Counted from the first letter of the stretch, positions 9,449 to 22,139 are shown. The stretch: 64,000 bases of DNA from Antedon mediterranea (GCF_964355755.1 NC_092672.1:22812501-22876500), one strand, 5' to 3'. A program made the numbers and translations. The notes: generated by a model not told the origin, from the sequence alone.

Positions 9449-10819
9449 TTATCGGAAATATTCCTCAAGGGCAGGCGGATCTAATTTAAAGGTTTTGGAT
9501 GTAATGTTGCCATAAAGACACGTGTGAGCATTTGTTAACAGACAACAAACTACATAGATCTTCCCAATTGCACTTAAGCCTATTTTTTGGGTTTTCTTGA
9601 AGTCCACAAATTTCCAATTTTCTATGATATCTCTGAATAGCCATTCAACAGACACCCTAGCCTGGCTCATGGATCTGTTAAAATCCTGTTGACCTTGTGT
9701 CAAGTTTCCTTTAAAAGGAGCCTGTAAATGGACACGAAGGGGATAAGCCGGGTCTCCATAAATGCAGAGAGGATCTCCATTTAGCCGTACGGCATAACGT
9801 TCTAACTGTTGTAATAAGTTGGATTCTCTTAACATGAAGGCATCATGGCGACATCCCTCTATTGGTCCGAACAGGTTTGCGATTAGTCCATTTGGCGTGA
9901 CAACTGACTGAAATTTTAATGAATGTACACGCTTATGGCCATTATATACAATTCTTTGGTGTTCACCAGGCCTACAAATTGGACGCACCGTCCCATCCAC
10001 GAACCCCCAACAATTGTCAATCGCAGCACCAGAATCATAGATTGCAGCAGCAAAACGTTCCATATTGCCAGGTGATAGCCAAGGCTGTCGAAAACAATTG
10101 CTAAACAGATGCTCGAATCCGTTATATATGTAATTCAGAGCCATATTCGTTATCATGCAGAGTTGGGGAATGGGCCTGGCAAACATTGGCACCATATCAA
10201 TGTACCTGCATGGATATGCAAACCTTTTCAGCAAAATGCACAAAGTTTCGATGCCAGTAACTTTAAGACCGTTAACACATTTAACATCATCCTCTATCTG
10301 TAGAGCTCTCTGCAGTCGATAAATGTCTTCTTTTCGAAATCTTTAAATAAAATTGAAAGCATGTGTTGTAACTAAACTAAGTTGAATACCTAGCCTAGCC
10401 CTAGTAGTATAAATAAGTAGCCTATATTGGCTATAAATCATGAATAGGCCTAGGCCTATAATAATATTAAAAATACTGTATTATAGACAGACCAACAATT
10501 TATTAAATCAACTTGGTGACAATAAATTAGCCAAAAAGATTAGCTCATAATTATGCCAGACAATACTACTTTCTCTAAAGCCTACCCTACTGTCTAACTA
10601 AGTCTTAGTAATATGATGAATGATTGGCTTGTGGGTGACTTATCCCCGGACTTACCTGAAAAACGTATTACATTCGTCGTCATTGTAAGATTCCAGATTA
10701 AATTTATTGTAATCATTGTACTGAACATTTAAATTATTTCTTTTATTAAGATTATATAAAAGCAAATATTCCTCAGGGTCAATTATATCTTCATTTAATG
10801 CATCTTGTACGAAAGCCAT
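9449..10819 (-). CDS. PIF/Harbinger transposase, two exons, catalytic triad intact
   Basis: Exon 1 runs from ATG at 10819 down to 10656, ending TTCAG before a GTAAGT donor. Exon 2 runs from 10340 to the stop at 9449, after an AAAG acceptor. Phase 2 joins cleanly to give about 351 residues with no stop, the usual size for the family. The DDE_Tnp_4-type domain shows D170 (in WGFVDGT), D251 (in YGDPAYP) and E287 (in SVEWLF). That leaves 35 residues between the second D and the E. The enzyme cuts the element at its inverted repeats and reinserts it at a TWA-type target. Compared with typical members the N-terminal region (residues 1-60) is variable, as expected. The Myb-like partner is on the opposite strand and is frameshifted. 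Intactness suggests recent activity; that is inference. Confidence 0.9.
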
Positions 10820-11179
10820 GATGATTGTTTACAAACATATCAAGCCGAGCGTGACGCGACGTCGTCGTCCCATCGCGTATCGTAAACGAACTTTTTAAAG
10901 TGGACGACAACCAGCTTTTCACGCATCAGCGCGCACTGGTAATCCGTCGTCGTCCCTCTCCGTCGTGTTTCGTAAACTCTCTAATACTGTATTATCAGCA
11001 AAGGCTTTCATATAGACTCTCTTCTCCCAGACGTTTTTTGGGTCCAGCAGCTACCTATAAATTATAGTCGAGTTTCCAAATTCACAAAACTGTCAGCCTT
11101 AGATACTAAAGCTACCGCTATGAAACAGCTTATTAATGAATGTGTCCTCCTGGGACATAGCTGGCTAGAGCCGCGGCGC

Positions 11180-12410
11180 GAAAATAAACAAATCATCATT
11201 AGCATGGTGATGATTGATCCATAGCAATATTTTTAGTCTATTTAAAAAAATGTTTATTTCTTAAAATTTATTTAGATATACATACACACATAGTAAATTA
11301 TAGTAAACAAAAAATAAATGGAAATTGTTTAACACTAAACAACCTACATTAGAGGTGAAATTATACCACTAAGAAACACAAGAAAGCTGAACTTAGACTT
11401 ATGTTCTACACAACTGTAACAAGTTCAGAGTGTATCCAGCATTTAACATTATGACATATTTTAGACCACTGACAATGGTGATCACCAGTGCTTCGCAAAG
11501 TCTGCAGTTGTACTTTATATCATGTTTTATTCATTCATATTTATCTCCATCATCCAACTTTATCAAACAAAACTTTTTTGAGAATAAACATACAGTAGCT
11601 ATATGTAAGGTTCAACTTTAATAATTTTAAAAAGTTTAACATTTTCTAACATTAATGTTAAAATATTACTTTTAAAAGAACTTATTATTATAATTTCAAT
11701 TTTCAGTACAAGCTATTTAACATTTTTTTTTAAATATATGCCAAGTTATTGTAGCATAACTTTATATTTTAATCAATGGATGTAAATGACTTTGCATTAT
11801 ATAAATGTATTACAATTGTTTATAAACTCTTCATTGTTGTAGATTCTATTTCAGTACAACCTTTTTTTAAAACTAATATTGACCTTGGTTCATCCTTGTT
11901 TCAGTGTGATGGTCCTACCTTTTCAATAGAATTACATTCATGTTCACAGAGTAAATTAAGATTTATCTCCTTTAAAATTAAATTCAATAAAACTATATCC
12001 CATAACAATTTTCCTTTGAATAAATAGATGGAATTATTCGTAGTTTATTGATTTGATTCAGACCAATTTCATACACATTTAGCAATATTTTTTTCATTTT
12101 TTAACTAATAATATGCATAGAAAATGTTTATTTTACAACTACAATACCTCATTAAGTAATTCATTTATTTACTTTTTTATGGCTTTAACTAGTTGAATTC
12201 TCTCATGGTACCAATATAAAGTCTTAATCGGCAATAAATTTCTATTAATCATACATTCTAATAATTTTAATATGTTTCATAATTTTTTGGATTTTATTGT
12301 GTTACAATAAAGGAAAAATAAACGGTGTGGGAAAAAACATTATCAGATGACTAAATATATGTAATATAACGTTTTAATACATTTCTGGTGTTTTTGTGCA
12401 ACTTCAAATT
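11180..12410. repeat. Paralogous intron block R, copy 1, 3' part
   Basis: Homology to the second copy resumes here. AAATAAACAAATCATCATTA is at 11184 and 19196, a shared GCTTCGCAAAGTCTGCAG/GCTTTGCAAAGTCTGCAG segment at 11491 and 19473, and ATGGATGTAAATGACTTTGC at 11776 and 20457. It ends near 12410 (21120 in the other copy). A single open frame over 11776-12027 reflects shared repeat sequence, not a recognised protein. Confidence 0.8.
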
Positions 12411-12545
12411 TTTATTTTTGTGCTATAGTTTAGTAGTAAACTAAATTTATCTTCCCATTTCCACCCTTTAAGACAGAATAGTCCAACTTCCCTTTCCCTG
12501 TAGTAGAGCACCATATCTTATTTTAATAATTTTTACGGTTAATTT

Positions 12546-12605
12546 TTATTTTCTATGAAAGACAAGAGAAATAAATGTTACTTTGATTTGATTTGATTTG
12601 ATTTG
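12546..12605 (+). repeat. Probable LINE 3' tail with (GATTT)n
   Basis: GAGAAATAAATGTTACTTTG is followed by tandem ATTTG/GATTT pentamers. This is the characteristic 3' end of several non-LTR retrotransposon groups, whose tails end in short tandem repeats. No recognisable ORF precedes it, so only the tail of a severely truncated copy is supported. A similar phrase occurs without the pentamers near 33960. Confidence 0.5.
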
Positions 12606-13879
12606 AAGAATGTTAAATAACAGACAAGGGACATAAAATTGCTTGTCTACATACACTTTATTCACAGTACACATATGGCTGAATGCACATAACAACATTA
12701 CTATAAGCCCAACAACTGGGAAACCTTTAACACGTGGCTTACCTTTCATCGGTCATGCTTTTTAACAACCTACCTTAAACCCCTGCGTTAGCGGCTAATG
12801 TAACACCAACCCAGCGAATGCTATGCAGTCCAAATAGATATTTATTGTACCCACATCTTCGTAAAATATCCTTAACAGCGTGAATAGGACATCTTTCTAG
12901 CATGTGGCTACTAGTTTATTTCACTGACTAAATAGTGCTATTGTGGTTCCATGCCTTAGTACTCTCTATATCAGCATGTATAAAGACCCAGGTATCTGTC
13001 TCCAACAATAATGTCCAACCACCAATAGTTCTTGATAGTTCAAACCCTGAATTATTTAATATTTTAAATAAACTAAAATTTACACTATGTAGTATTTTTG
13101 TAAAAAAAATAATAAAATATGCACTAAATGTTGATTTTTCTTTTACCTAAACCTTGTATTATTTTAGGTAAATACAGAATTTCATTTACAGTATTGTGGT
13201 ACAAAACTATGGTACAATCAAGTCCTTCTGTTTCTGAATTATTTCTTGTAACGTTAAATCTTTGATTAGTTTTACACCTTTTCACCTTCTGTCAATTATC
13301 AATTATTTAAGAATTACTGACATTCAGTGACTGAAGTTTCTCCTTCATCTAATGTTCAAGCAGTATTGTTATAATGTTTTTTTTATTGAGAATTGTCCTA
13401 TAATTTCACACATAAATTAATTATTCCCTGAGATTTGAAATCAAAATAAAATGTACATTGACTTATTTAATAATTGCCCTGATTTAATGCACAACTATTA
13501 ATTTAGATTGTATACTGGCTTTTTCTTTTTATCCAAATGTACATATGAAAAACATAAGCACTCATTTTGAGGGCTTGTGATGAGTTTAAAATCAAATAAC
13601 AATATTATCAAGTTAAAGTTCAAAACAATTTTTTTTGTAATGGTCAAATGAATACAAAACAGAAAATATATTTAGGTAACATTAATTTGTTTAAAAAGTA
13701 GCATGAAAATATAAAATAAATTACAGGAATAAAGGTAATAACTATACAGGAACCAAAACTTAAAATAAATAAATAAAATCAACAGAAATATAGACAATAG
13801 CATATTATTTTATCAGAAAAGTAGTTGGAGAGATAATGATTTTCAATTATTATATAAAAGTTTTTCTGATTAGAAACAA

Positions 13880-14075
13880 TGGTTAAATCAAGACTATTCC
13901 ACTTGTATTTGGGTTAAAACATCAATTTTTTGGTTAAAATAATTGCCAAATTCTGCAATCCTCCAAAAAACATAGCAAAACTCATTTAAAAAATAATTGC
14001 TAAACCTTTCACCCTCGGATTAGAGGGGGCGTAATTACCAGCCCAAACAATATTACAGTACTGTGTCAATCAATG
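13880..14075. repeat. Repeat shared with the DIRS-like relic at 22490-22800
   Basis: ATCAAGACTATTCCACTT, ATTGCCAAATTCTGCAATCC and TAATTACCAGCCCAAACAAT recur at 22500, 22556 and 22770 in the same order, with an extra stretch of about 120 bp in the second copy. It probably comes from the same retroelement whose RNase H lies at 21775-22139, on the minus strand. Confidence 0.65.
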
Positions 14076-15589
14076 AATTCTACTACAAATAGAAATATGT
14101 TGTAAATGCAATATTGTGGGCATGCAATGCATGGTGGTGGGACATTTACTCAAGGAAATAGTAGGAGGAGGGGGAGGGTTGTTTAATCCAAATGATTTTT
14201 CATGAGGGAGTTTATTCGTGGGGGATTATTCAAAAGAGGGTGTTTAATCAAATTGTCATCTATGTACCCAACCAGGTCCTCATCTCTGAAACCTATCAGC
14301 ACCACAACCACACAGGTTCAGTACATTTTCTAGTAAAACGACCCAGCGAATTGGCATTTGATATGGAACACAATCTAAAATGTTTGTCACCGAAGTTGAG
14401 CTTGAGTGACAGTCGATACTGAAACACACGTGGAATTTGATTTAGTGATTTGAATAAAATAAATTTAATTAATTTCAAACAATGACAATTTATTTAATTT
14501 ATTTAAAAATTGATATTAAAATATAAAGCATTTTTCATTTAATCTGGGGATGGCAATGGGGTAAAAAATAAATAATAATTTAAATATAAGCTAGTAAAAT
14601 AGTTTGTTTAGCAGAATTGCTATTGAAGTTTACTCAAGTTCTGCTGTTACCACTATTACATTCTTGAATGATTAATTAACACCAAACATGTTGAGTGCTT
14701 TCTGCCTTTTTAGCTTGCATACATGTTGCCATTTAGGTTAATATCAGGTGAATAGTGGCACCACCTGCAGTTGATTAAATGTATCAGTTAAATGTTCTTG
14801 ATTATAATTTCCAGGGGATAGACCTATAATCATTGATACAACTGAAGTATCTTAACCCTTATCTATCTTATCTAGTTTGTTAACTCTTCTCAAAATGAAT
14901 TAACAAGGTTCTTCTAGATAGTGTAGTGTTTTTTTCGTTTGTTTTTTTGATAATTTTAGGTCTTGAAATTTAAAAATGAATATTTGGTTGAAAGAAATGA
15001 AAAAATGATGAAAATGAGAGCCTCTGTTTAGGCTGTACACTTTTATGTATTTAACAGTATAGCTGTAAAACTAAATTTTCATGATAAATGGTTTATTACA
15101 TTTTATAGACTATTATGGCTAGTATGGCAGCTATTAATTATATAAACAGTTTAGTTTTCTAGTAATACCAAACATGTTGGATAATCATTTGACTAATATC
15201 AAAAAAAGTTTATTGTTTAATAATATTATGCTTTTATAAATAATCATAGTTTTACTAAATAAAATACCAAAAAGTAATTAATTTATTATTTAAAGTATTT
15301 ATTATTCTAATACACAACAAATTAGTTTTGCTTATTATTAGTCTGTGAATCTTTTTAGTTTCTTTGTAAAAATAGTTATTTCTTGTTTATATTGTTTTAA
15401 AAGTATTTGTACTAAAAAAATATTAGTTTAATATGTAGTATTTTTAATGATTTAATTAACACAGTAGGCTGTGAATCATTTTAGTTGTATGCCTAATTAC
15501 TGTAATAATATCACAAATTGTTCAATATTATCTTATAGTTTAAAAAGTATACTAAAATTTAAGAAATTAAGACTCTTTGTACACATTTT

Positions 15590-15840
15590 GTAGATCATTG
15601 ATTTTTTATACCATTGCCACCGCATTTTCGTTCTTTGAAATACCCATGTTTATACTGTTATATACATTAATATTTTTCTTTTTTAGTAAGTGCCCTCTAT
15701 GTTTTGATATTTTCCAAAAATGTTATAGTGCATGCTATTAGTGTGGACATACTATCATAAAACCTCAATATTTCATTTGTTCAAGTTGAGATGTCATACT
15801 TTAATTCATCGTTCACATCAGCAGTTGGTTGAATGTAATG
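15590..15840. repeat. Dispersed repeat also present at 47275-47480 and 55545-55740
   Basis: Shared landmarks in order are TACCCATGTTTA, TTTTTAGTA-G-GCCCT, GTATAG-TTGGACAT-like sequence, CATAAAACCTC and TTGTTGAGAGGTGA/TTGTTCAAGTTGAGATG. This copy is the most diverged of the three. Its function is unknown; it helps to date the intron duplications. Confidence 0.6.
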
Positions 15841-16678
15841 TTTAAATATTATCTACTCAACAAAAATATGTTCCATTTGTATAATGTACAGTAAGCATTA
15901 ATAAACTTTACATTATTTTTTCTTTGCGTATCTAAATACCCTATAAAGTATGAATACACATGTGGTTGATAACCATAATAAAATAAAATATAGATAAATT
16001 GGCCAGACAAATTGGTACGCATACTGGCCCACATCTTTCTGTTTCACTACATTATACTGGTACTGCCAGTAACTGCTGCTGCTAATAACTTGATCAATTC
16101 CAATAATTCAGACAACAATGAATACAAAAAAAAATTTCTTTTACCATAAAAAAGACTTTCTGAGATAACAGTTTTAATTATTGTTCTTTCTTCATTAAAT
16201 GATATTTTCTAAATTGATATTCTATTTAATAATTTAAGAAATAAAGATTTATTATCAATTATTTTTGTTTAAAAATCAGTTGTAAACATTTTGTGTAACA
16301 TAAATATAGTTTGAATTACTATAGACAATAGTACTATGCATATTCTGAGTGGCATTACTCCCTAAGGTTGGAGTGACCCACTCATACCCACAAACATTTC
16401 AGTGAACAAAACATATATAATTTTCCATGAGCCTTCATCGTACAACAGCCGCCGACAAACGTACTCACTAATCAAACAATTCCTCATCTATACACACCCC
16501 ATTCGGCAAAAATATTTGAACATTATTGGTATACCTGATAGTATTATACTCGACCTCTACGTTGAAAGCTGCATAGATATCTCATAGACTCTCTGTGTAC
16601 ATACTCAGTTTGAGTTTACAAATTATCATTTAGAATTATCATCCCAGACTTGCTTTGAGGTATCCACATGCCCAGTCC

Positions 16679-16713
16679 ATGGAGGTAAAAAATATTTTTT
16701 TTTTTACCTCCAT
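16679..16713. repeat. 14-bp-arm perfect hairpin
   Basis: ATGGAGGTAAAAAA (16679-16692) is exactly complementary to TTTTTTACCTCCAT (16700-16713) across a 7-nt T-rich spacer. No flanking element ends are evident. Confidence 0.8.
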
Positions 16714-18141
16714 TTCTTCTCCATGTTTCCAAATACACATTTTTCAGCCTTAGTAAACATTAAACATTTTTTTCCGCCTTAGTAAAAACTATAAGCTTTC
16801 CCATGGTAAATGTTTCCCAATACTTTCGTCCTTTTGAATATAACTGCCTAAAGGTGTGGCGCGAAAATTATTGTTTACTTTTTGAAAATTAACTTTTTCA
16901 TTTATTTCATTTACTGAAGTATAAAAAATGATGATGGGATAAGCATATAATTATGGAACATACAGCACTTTATTTGTTTATTGGTATACTCCTGGTGAGC
17001 ATGGTCTACTATGAAAGTTTTAGCCTCAGTGAATATTATTCACATCCTATACACAATGTATATCATTCCACTGTTTGTATTCAGTGTTCATTAAAATAAT
17101 ATATTAATATTTATTAGCTTGTTATAAAATCATTAGTTGTAGGATTTATATAGATACTTTTTAGTTCAATCTGTTTTAAATGTCGGTATATATACATGTG
17201 AATAAATAATGTTTATTTCTTTGTTATAATTACTGTATAATGATTTATTTCCAGTGATTTTTTTTATATCTTTGAATTAAAAAGAATAACAATTTTTATG
17301 AATTTGTTTTAATATAAATTTTATTAATTTTTTGTAAGTCAATTCAATAAGTATATAATATAACACAAATAATAAAGATCTTAAATTCTATTAAACTGTA
17401 TAAATGTTAAGTTTGCATTTCTTATGTACTGTATTGATTTTCAGATTCAATATTTTTCACATTGATATGATTTGTCACCCATTTTTATTCTCTGACAGGC
17501 TTGAGCTATCCAGGGAGGTATAAAAATGGTCATGGTGTTTCTATAACCTGTCCATTTGATCTAACAACTTTAAAAAATGAAACAAATATGGTTCAAAAAG
17601 ATGTCTACAATTAAATTGTCCATCTTCTTTTTTATCAGTTTCAATTCAAGATTAACATTGTTACAATCAATATTTAGACTAATATGCTACACTTGCTAGA
17701 ACTTGCTAAACTCAACCACCACACCATAGAGCAATGAACTATTTCTTTGCTCAATTAACATAATGAAGTTACTTAAACATGCCCCTGAAAGTAAAAGTTT
17801 GTATGCCAAACCTTAGATAATTTAATATTTAAAAAAATTTATATAAATAAAACTAAAATGTGATTGATAATTTAAATACCAGCAACAACATTTTGACATT
17901 AAAATTGAAATAATACAAAATTGTATAAAAGTATATAACATAATTATCATATTAATAAAAAATTGTATACAAAAGTAGAAATCAAATTCAGAAAACTAAT
18001 TTGACTTGGTTCATTGCGTATGATTATGCAGTAAATAGTTGCAAATTGATTTTTGTAAAGTAACCCTCTGTATAAATTACATAACAAATGAATATGTGTA
18101 CTGTAAGATATAACCAATATTGTATGTATTTCATATTATAG

Positions 18142-18240
18142 AATGGTTCGACAGCTTTGCATTATGCAGCAGCCTCTGGAGAAACAGACTGTTGCAGCCT
18201 GCTGGTGAATGCAGGAGCAGGTGTCAATGTATCAAACAAA
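18142..18240 (+). CDS. Ankyrin-repeat exon B (33 codons)
   Basis: This is a 99-bp phase-0 exon between a TATTATAG acceptor and a GTAAGT donor. It reads NGSTALHYAAASGE, then CCSLLVNAGAGVNV and SNK: one canonical ankyrin repeat (TALHYAA, LL--AGA-VN). Both flanks are paralogous to those of exon A, so the two exons descend from one ancestral exon-intron unit. The exons themselves have diverged strongly (many replacement differences), while the ankyrin consensus positions are kept, consistent with purifying selection on the fold and drift on surface residues. Confidence 0.9.
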
Positions 18241-19608
18241 GTAAGTCATCTTCATTATTATTCATTGTCATTTTTAAATATATAACATTTTATATTTTAA
18301 ACATAATGATATTTTGGGTAATAATATTTAATGTATAAAACTTCATTGATGCTGAAATTGGCATAATTTGAAGTTATTCAATATATTTTTTTTTTTATAT
18401 TTAGTCATAAAAATTGCTATGACACTACATTAACATTTTGTCATGTATTTCCATTGAACAATTAAAACAATGAAAATGATAGTGTCAATTTTACTTAACT
18501 AAACTACAGCAACATTCTATATGCACAATTGCAATATATCATCCTTATTCCAGTGTTGATATACAGTAATTTAAACAGTATTATGAACACTACAACTTCA
18601 CAAAATTTCAATTTTTCTTTAGATCATTATGATTTTGTATATCTTAAAAGTTCATTTTTTAACAATATTTTTTAATAACTTTTGAAACACTATGATTCTA
18701 CCTATATATCACATAGAGGTACAAATGATCAAAGATGCTAGTTGATAGACATATAGACTGTATTCATTTACTTTATAATTATCATCATACTCATTTGCCA
18801 TACTCTCCTTTATTCCTTTCAACAACATCACCACCAACTCCAACCACCTACTGGTTTTAGTCACCAAGGATGATGATGCAGAATTTGGTTGAGCGCCAAA
18901 GTGATCTTTTATTACACACCCACATTATAGTTCTTTTTTATTAGGTTGTAATTAATTATTTTTTCCATACAATATAAGATACAGTATATCTGCCACTTAT
19001 CTTTTATCTATCTTTATTTATTCTTTCTTTATACTCAGAATAACTTTTTTTAAATGACACATCTAAAAACAACAATAAAACTGAAATAGTGGTACAAATA
19101 TAATTTGTTTATTTACCGTACCTAGGTTTTAACAAATCACCTTACATAATAATTACAGTATCAAACCACCATTACAATGTCATAAAAAATGTGTAAAAAT
19201 AAACAAATCATCATTAGCATAACTAGGTGCAATATTTTTAGTCTATTGAAAAAAATGTTTCTTTCTTAAACATTTATTTAAATATACATACATGTCACAT
19301 AGTAAATTATAGTTAACAAAAAATAGTGACATTGTTTAACACTAAATAACTAAGAAACACAAGAAACCTGAACTAGACTTAAATGTTCATACAAACATGT
19401 AACAATTTCAGAGTGTATCCAACATTTAACATTATGAAATATTTTAGACCACTGACAATGATGATCACCAGTGCTTTGCAAAGTCTGCAGTTTCTGTAAT
19501 TATTCATTCATATTTATCTCCATCATCCAACATTATCAAACAAAACTGTTTTGAGGATAAGCATAGCTATATGTAAGGTTCAACTTTAATAATTTTACAA
19601 AGTTTTAC

Positions 19609-20331
19609 ACACAACACAAATAAGTAAAGCTTTCCCAGTTTATTCAAAGTATACATTTAACAATACATAATATTTAATTCTACTGATACTGTACAAGCAA
19701 TGCTAAATACTACTAAAGCTTAATAATAAACTACATTTGGCCTCTTGGGGCTACCACTCATATGATATCGCTGTATTAAAGGTCCAGTGTGTTGTCACAG
19801 GAGCCAGTAAATCAAATGGTTGTTATTAAGTATATCGGAAGGATGTAAGTGACATCCGTTAGGTAAATTGTGGAATTTGGGGGAAAAATAATTCCCCAGA
19901 ATTATACCAGCCAAATGAGCGAATAGCATGAGTAACATATGAGTTAGCGCCTGTGTTGAAGTTAGGTGTTGGATGATGGCGGGGGATGGCTGGGTGGGAA
20001 GATTGAAAAGTTTGTACAACTATTAAACGGCTAATTTAACAATGAAGTCTGCTATTATGCATCTTAGTAAACAACTAAAATACCCATTGGTTGCCAATTA
20101 GAAATTAGCCTATCCTACATTTTGTGGTTCCACTATTAGATATACCCGTTGGTCTATAGAAATACATTGTCAATTACTGTGGTTGGAACTTTAATTACCT
20201 GTAGAAACAATATACCATTCATCCTAACACTTCTGTAACTCTGAAATCTACCCACATTATATACCACATCCTTAGTTAAAAAGAAAGTACTTGTGCTGTG
20301 TATAAACTATAATTTATTACTTTAAATTTCC
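19609..20331. mobile_element. Unclassified insertion of about 720 bp in block R copy 2
   Basis: At 11625-11635 the first copy runs directly from TTTTAAAAAGTTTAACATTT into CTAACATTAA. Here the same position is interrupted after TTTTACAAAGTTTT and resumes at TTTAACATTTTCTAACATT. The inserted DNA is less AT-rich than its surroundings (for example 19780-20000) and non-coding. It could be a solo LTR or other non-autonomous element; clear terminal repeats were not found. Confidence 0.55.
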
Positions 20332-21654
20332 TTTAACATTTTCTAACATTAATGTTAAAATATTACTTTTAAAAGAACTTATATAGACAAATTTCAAATT
20401 TCAGTACAAGCTATTTAACTATTTAAAAAATAAATATGCCAAGTTATATTTTAATCAATGGATGTAAATGACTTTGCATTATATAAATGTATTACAATTG
20501 TTTATAAACTCTTCATTTTTGTAGCACAACTAATATTTGTTTCCTTGTTTCAGTTGGATGGTCCTACCTTTTCAATAGAATTACATTCATTTTCACAGAG
20601 TAAATTAAAATTTATCTCCTTTAAAATTAAATTCAATAAACTTTATCCCATAACAATTTTCCTATGAATAAATAGATGGAATTATTCTTAGTTTATTGAT
20701 TTGATTCAAACCAATTTCATACACATTTACACATCCAGCAATATTTTGTTCATTTTACTACTATTATACAATTCATTTATTAGCTTTGTTATGGGTTTAA
20801 CAAGCTAAATTCTGTCTGTCATATAATATAATAGTCAAAGGCAAAAAATGTCTTAATAGGCAAACAATTTCTATTAATCATACATCCTAATAATCTATCC
20901 ATAATTGTTTCATAATATCACATAATAATTTTGATTTTTATTGTGCTACAGTACAATAAAGTTCAAATTACACAGTAAAATCTCTATTCTTTTGTACATA
21001 AATGATAGAGAGGCACTTTAAACAAAAATTGGAAAAATAAACGGTGTTGTAAAGAATATTATCAGATGACTATAATATAGATAATATAACGTTACGTTTC
21101 TGGTGTTTTTATGGTCAAATTTTTATTTTTGTTTTATTGTTTATTGTGGCTAGAACTACACTGTTTCCTTCGCTAGGCTGATCCTAATGCTAATCCTAAT
21201 GCCCCTAATGTTCACATGATTATCATGGAACGATATGTCCCCCACCTTCAAATGAATAACCTTATTTTTTCTCATAAAACCAAATAAAGAAAGCACTAGA
21301 TCAAGCATTTAGTAAAAATTTTATACCTGCATTTTCTTACGCACAACGCCTTTGCACCTACGCTTAGCACCTTCCAATATCATGTGCAATTACACTTGAG
21401 TTATTGTCTTATTCTTCTAGACTGCAATCATGTTCCCATTTAATACTGAAATATGGAGATTCAATCCTGGAATAGCACCATTCACCATCACAACCAAATA
21501 CGACTTAGCATTTGTTCAACATTATCGACTCCATAACTCAATTAACCATTTAGTAGGTAGCCTAACCAATACGGTTCCTGCCACAATCATCCAGTTTATG
21601 GGCGCTTGGTCTGTGGCTGTAGCCATTCAGTTTTCCTTAGTCATTTGACTTAAC

Positions 21655-22139
21655 CATTCCCAATTGGCAATTGGTAAGCGTCTATACGCAAACAACACTG
21701 AGCTACTAAACCGAGGAATCTTAAAATTATCAAAAGTGAGTTGACCCCAAATGGCATTCCAAATAATAGAAAAATTTCATTCATAAAAATCTATCTCCCT
21801 GCTGAGCAGATCAGCCTCCCAATTGCGCTCTCTATACACCCATTGGACGTCTCTGAATAAATTTTTTCGCAAAGCTCTAAAGCCAACTGATTCAAGTCTT
21901 CATGCATGCTACCTTTCCTACAAATTGAAACAACACCTCTGTTGTCTGTAATTATTTTAATTTGTTTCTCTTTTAAGTTAGGAGCAAATGCTTGCAATGC
22001 CAATAACACACCTTTCAGTTCTCTCCACGTACAGCTTCTGACTGACTCATGCTGATTCCAGCCGAGACAAACTGCAAACGGTCATAGACCTCGCTCCACA
22101 ATTCACTCCACTAGCGTCAGTAAATGTAATTGAATAATC
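21655..22139 (-). pseudogene. DIRS-like retrotransposon relic: RNase H and downstream segment
   Basis: On the minus strand the pieces FTDASGVNCGA, then WNQHESVRSCTWRELKGVLL, then KIITDNRGVVSICRKGSM, then VYRERNWEADLLSREIDF appear in order but in three different frames. They give the RNase H catalytic residues D (FTDAS), E (WREL), D (TDN) and a final D (ADLLSR). The tail WGQLTFD-PRFSS resembles the post-RNase H segment of DIRS-type tyrosine-recombinase retrotransposons. At least two frameshifts and several stops make it non-functional. DIRS assignment rests on remembered motif spacing; another retroelement class with a similar RNase H remains possible. An open frame further upstream on this strand (22253-22573) may belong to the same element but is not recognisable. 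Confidence 0.65.

Larger units (their letters stand above)
7161..10981. mobile_element. Complete two-gene PIF/Harbinger DNA transposon (3.8 kb)
   Basis: Terminal inverted repeats begin GAGAGTTTACGAAACACGAC on the left, with the exact complement ending at 10981 on the right. TAATA lies immediately outside each end (7156-7160 and 10982-10986) and contains the TAA trinucleotide expected of Harbinger target duplications, although the exact boundary is ambiguous by 1-2 nt. Inside lie a Myb/SANT-like gene on the + strand (7333-8518) and a DDE transposase on the - strand (9449-10819) in convergent order, the classic two-gene layout. The element is within a large intron of the ankyrin-Roco gene and within DNA missing from the paralogous intron. 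Confidence 0.92.
2912..18141. other. Intron between ankyrin exons A and B: inventory
   Basis: This interval of about 15.2 kb holds block R pieces, the CTCCGCC repeat, minisatellite, hairpin, tRNA-like gene, foldback MITE and Harbinger element, each listed separately. In 6538-7155 there is only AT-rich sequence with a poly-C run at 6949-6966. Region 12610-13880 is AT-rich with no recognisable gene. Region 14080-15590 and most of 15840-18100 show no exon-like or RNA-like signal beyond scattered poly-A/T and the hairpin at 16679. Confidence 0.6.
17687..21120. repeat. Paralogous intron block R, copy 2
   Basis: This is the counterpart of 2340-4255 plus 11180-12410, contiguous here except for an insertion at about 19609-20331. 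Because it lacks the CTCCGCC repeat and the 6.9-kb segment present in copy 1, it shows what the intron looked like before those insertions. Confidence 0.82.

Noticed and set aside
9919-10303. Small + strand open frames over the Harbinger transposase.
   Set aside because: They are antisense shadows of the transposase and show no protein-like features.
11776-12027. Conserved protein-coding gene, because a similar open frame recurs at 20458-20667.
   Set aside because: The frame is kept only partly between copies and the similarity extends far outside it. It is shared paralogous intron sequence.
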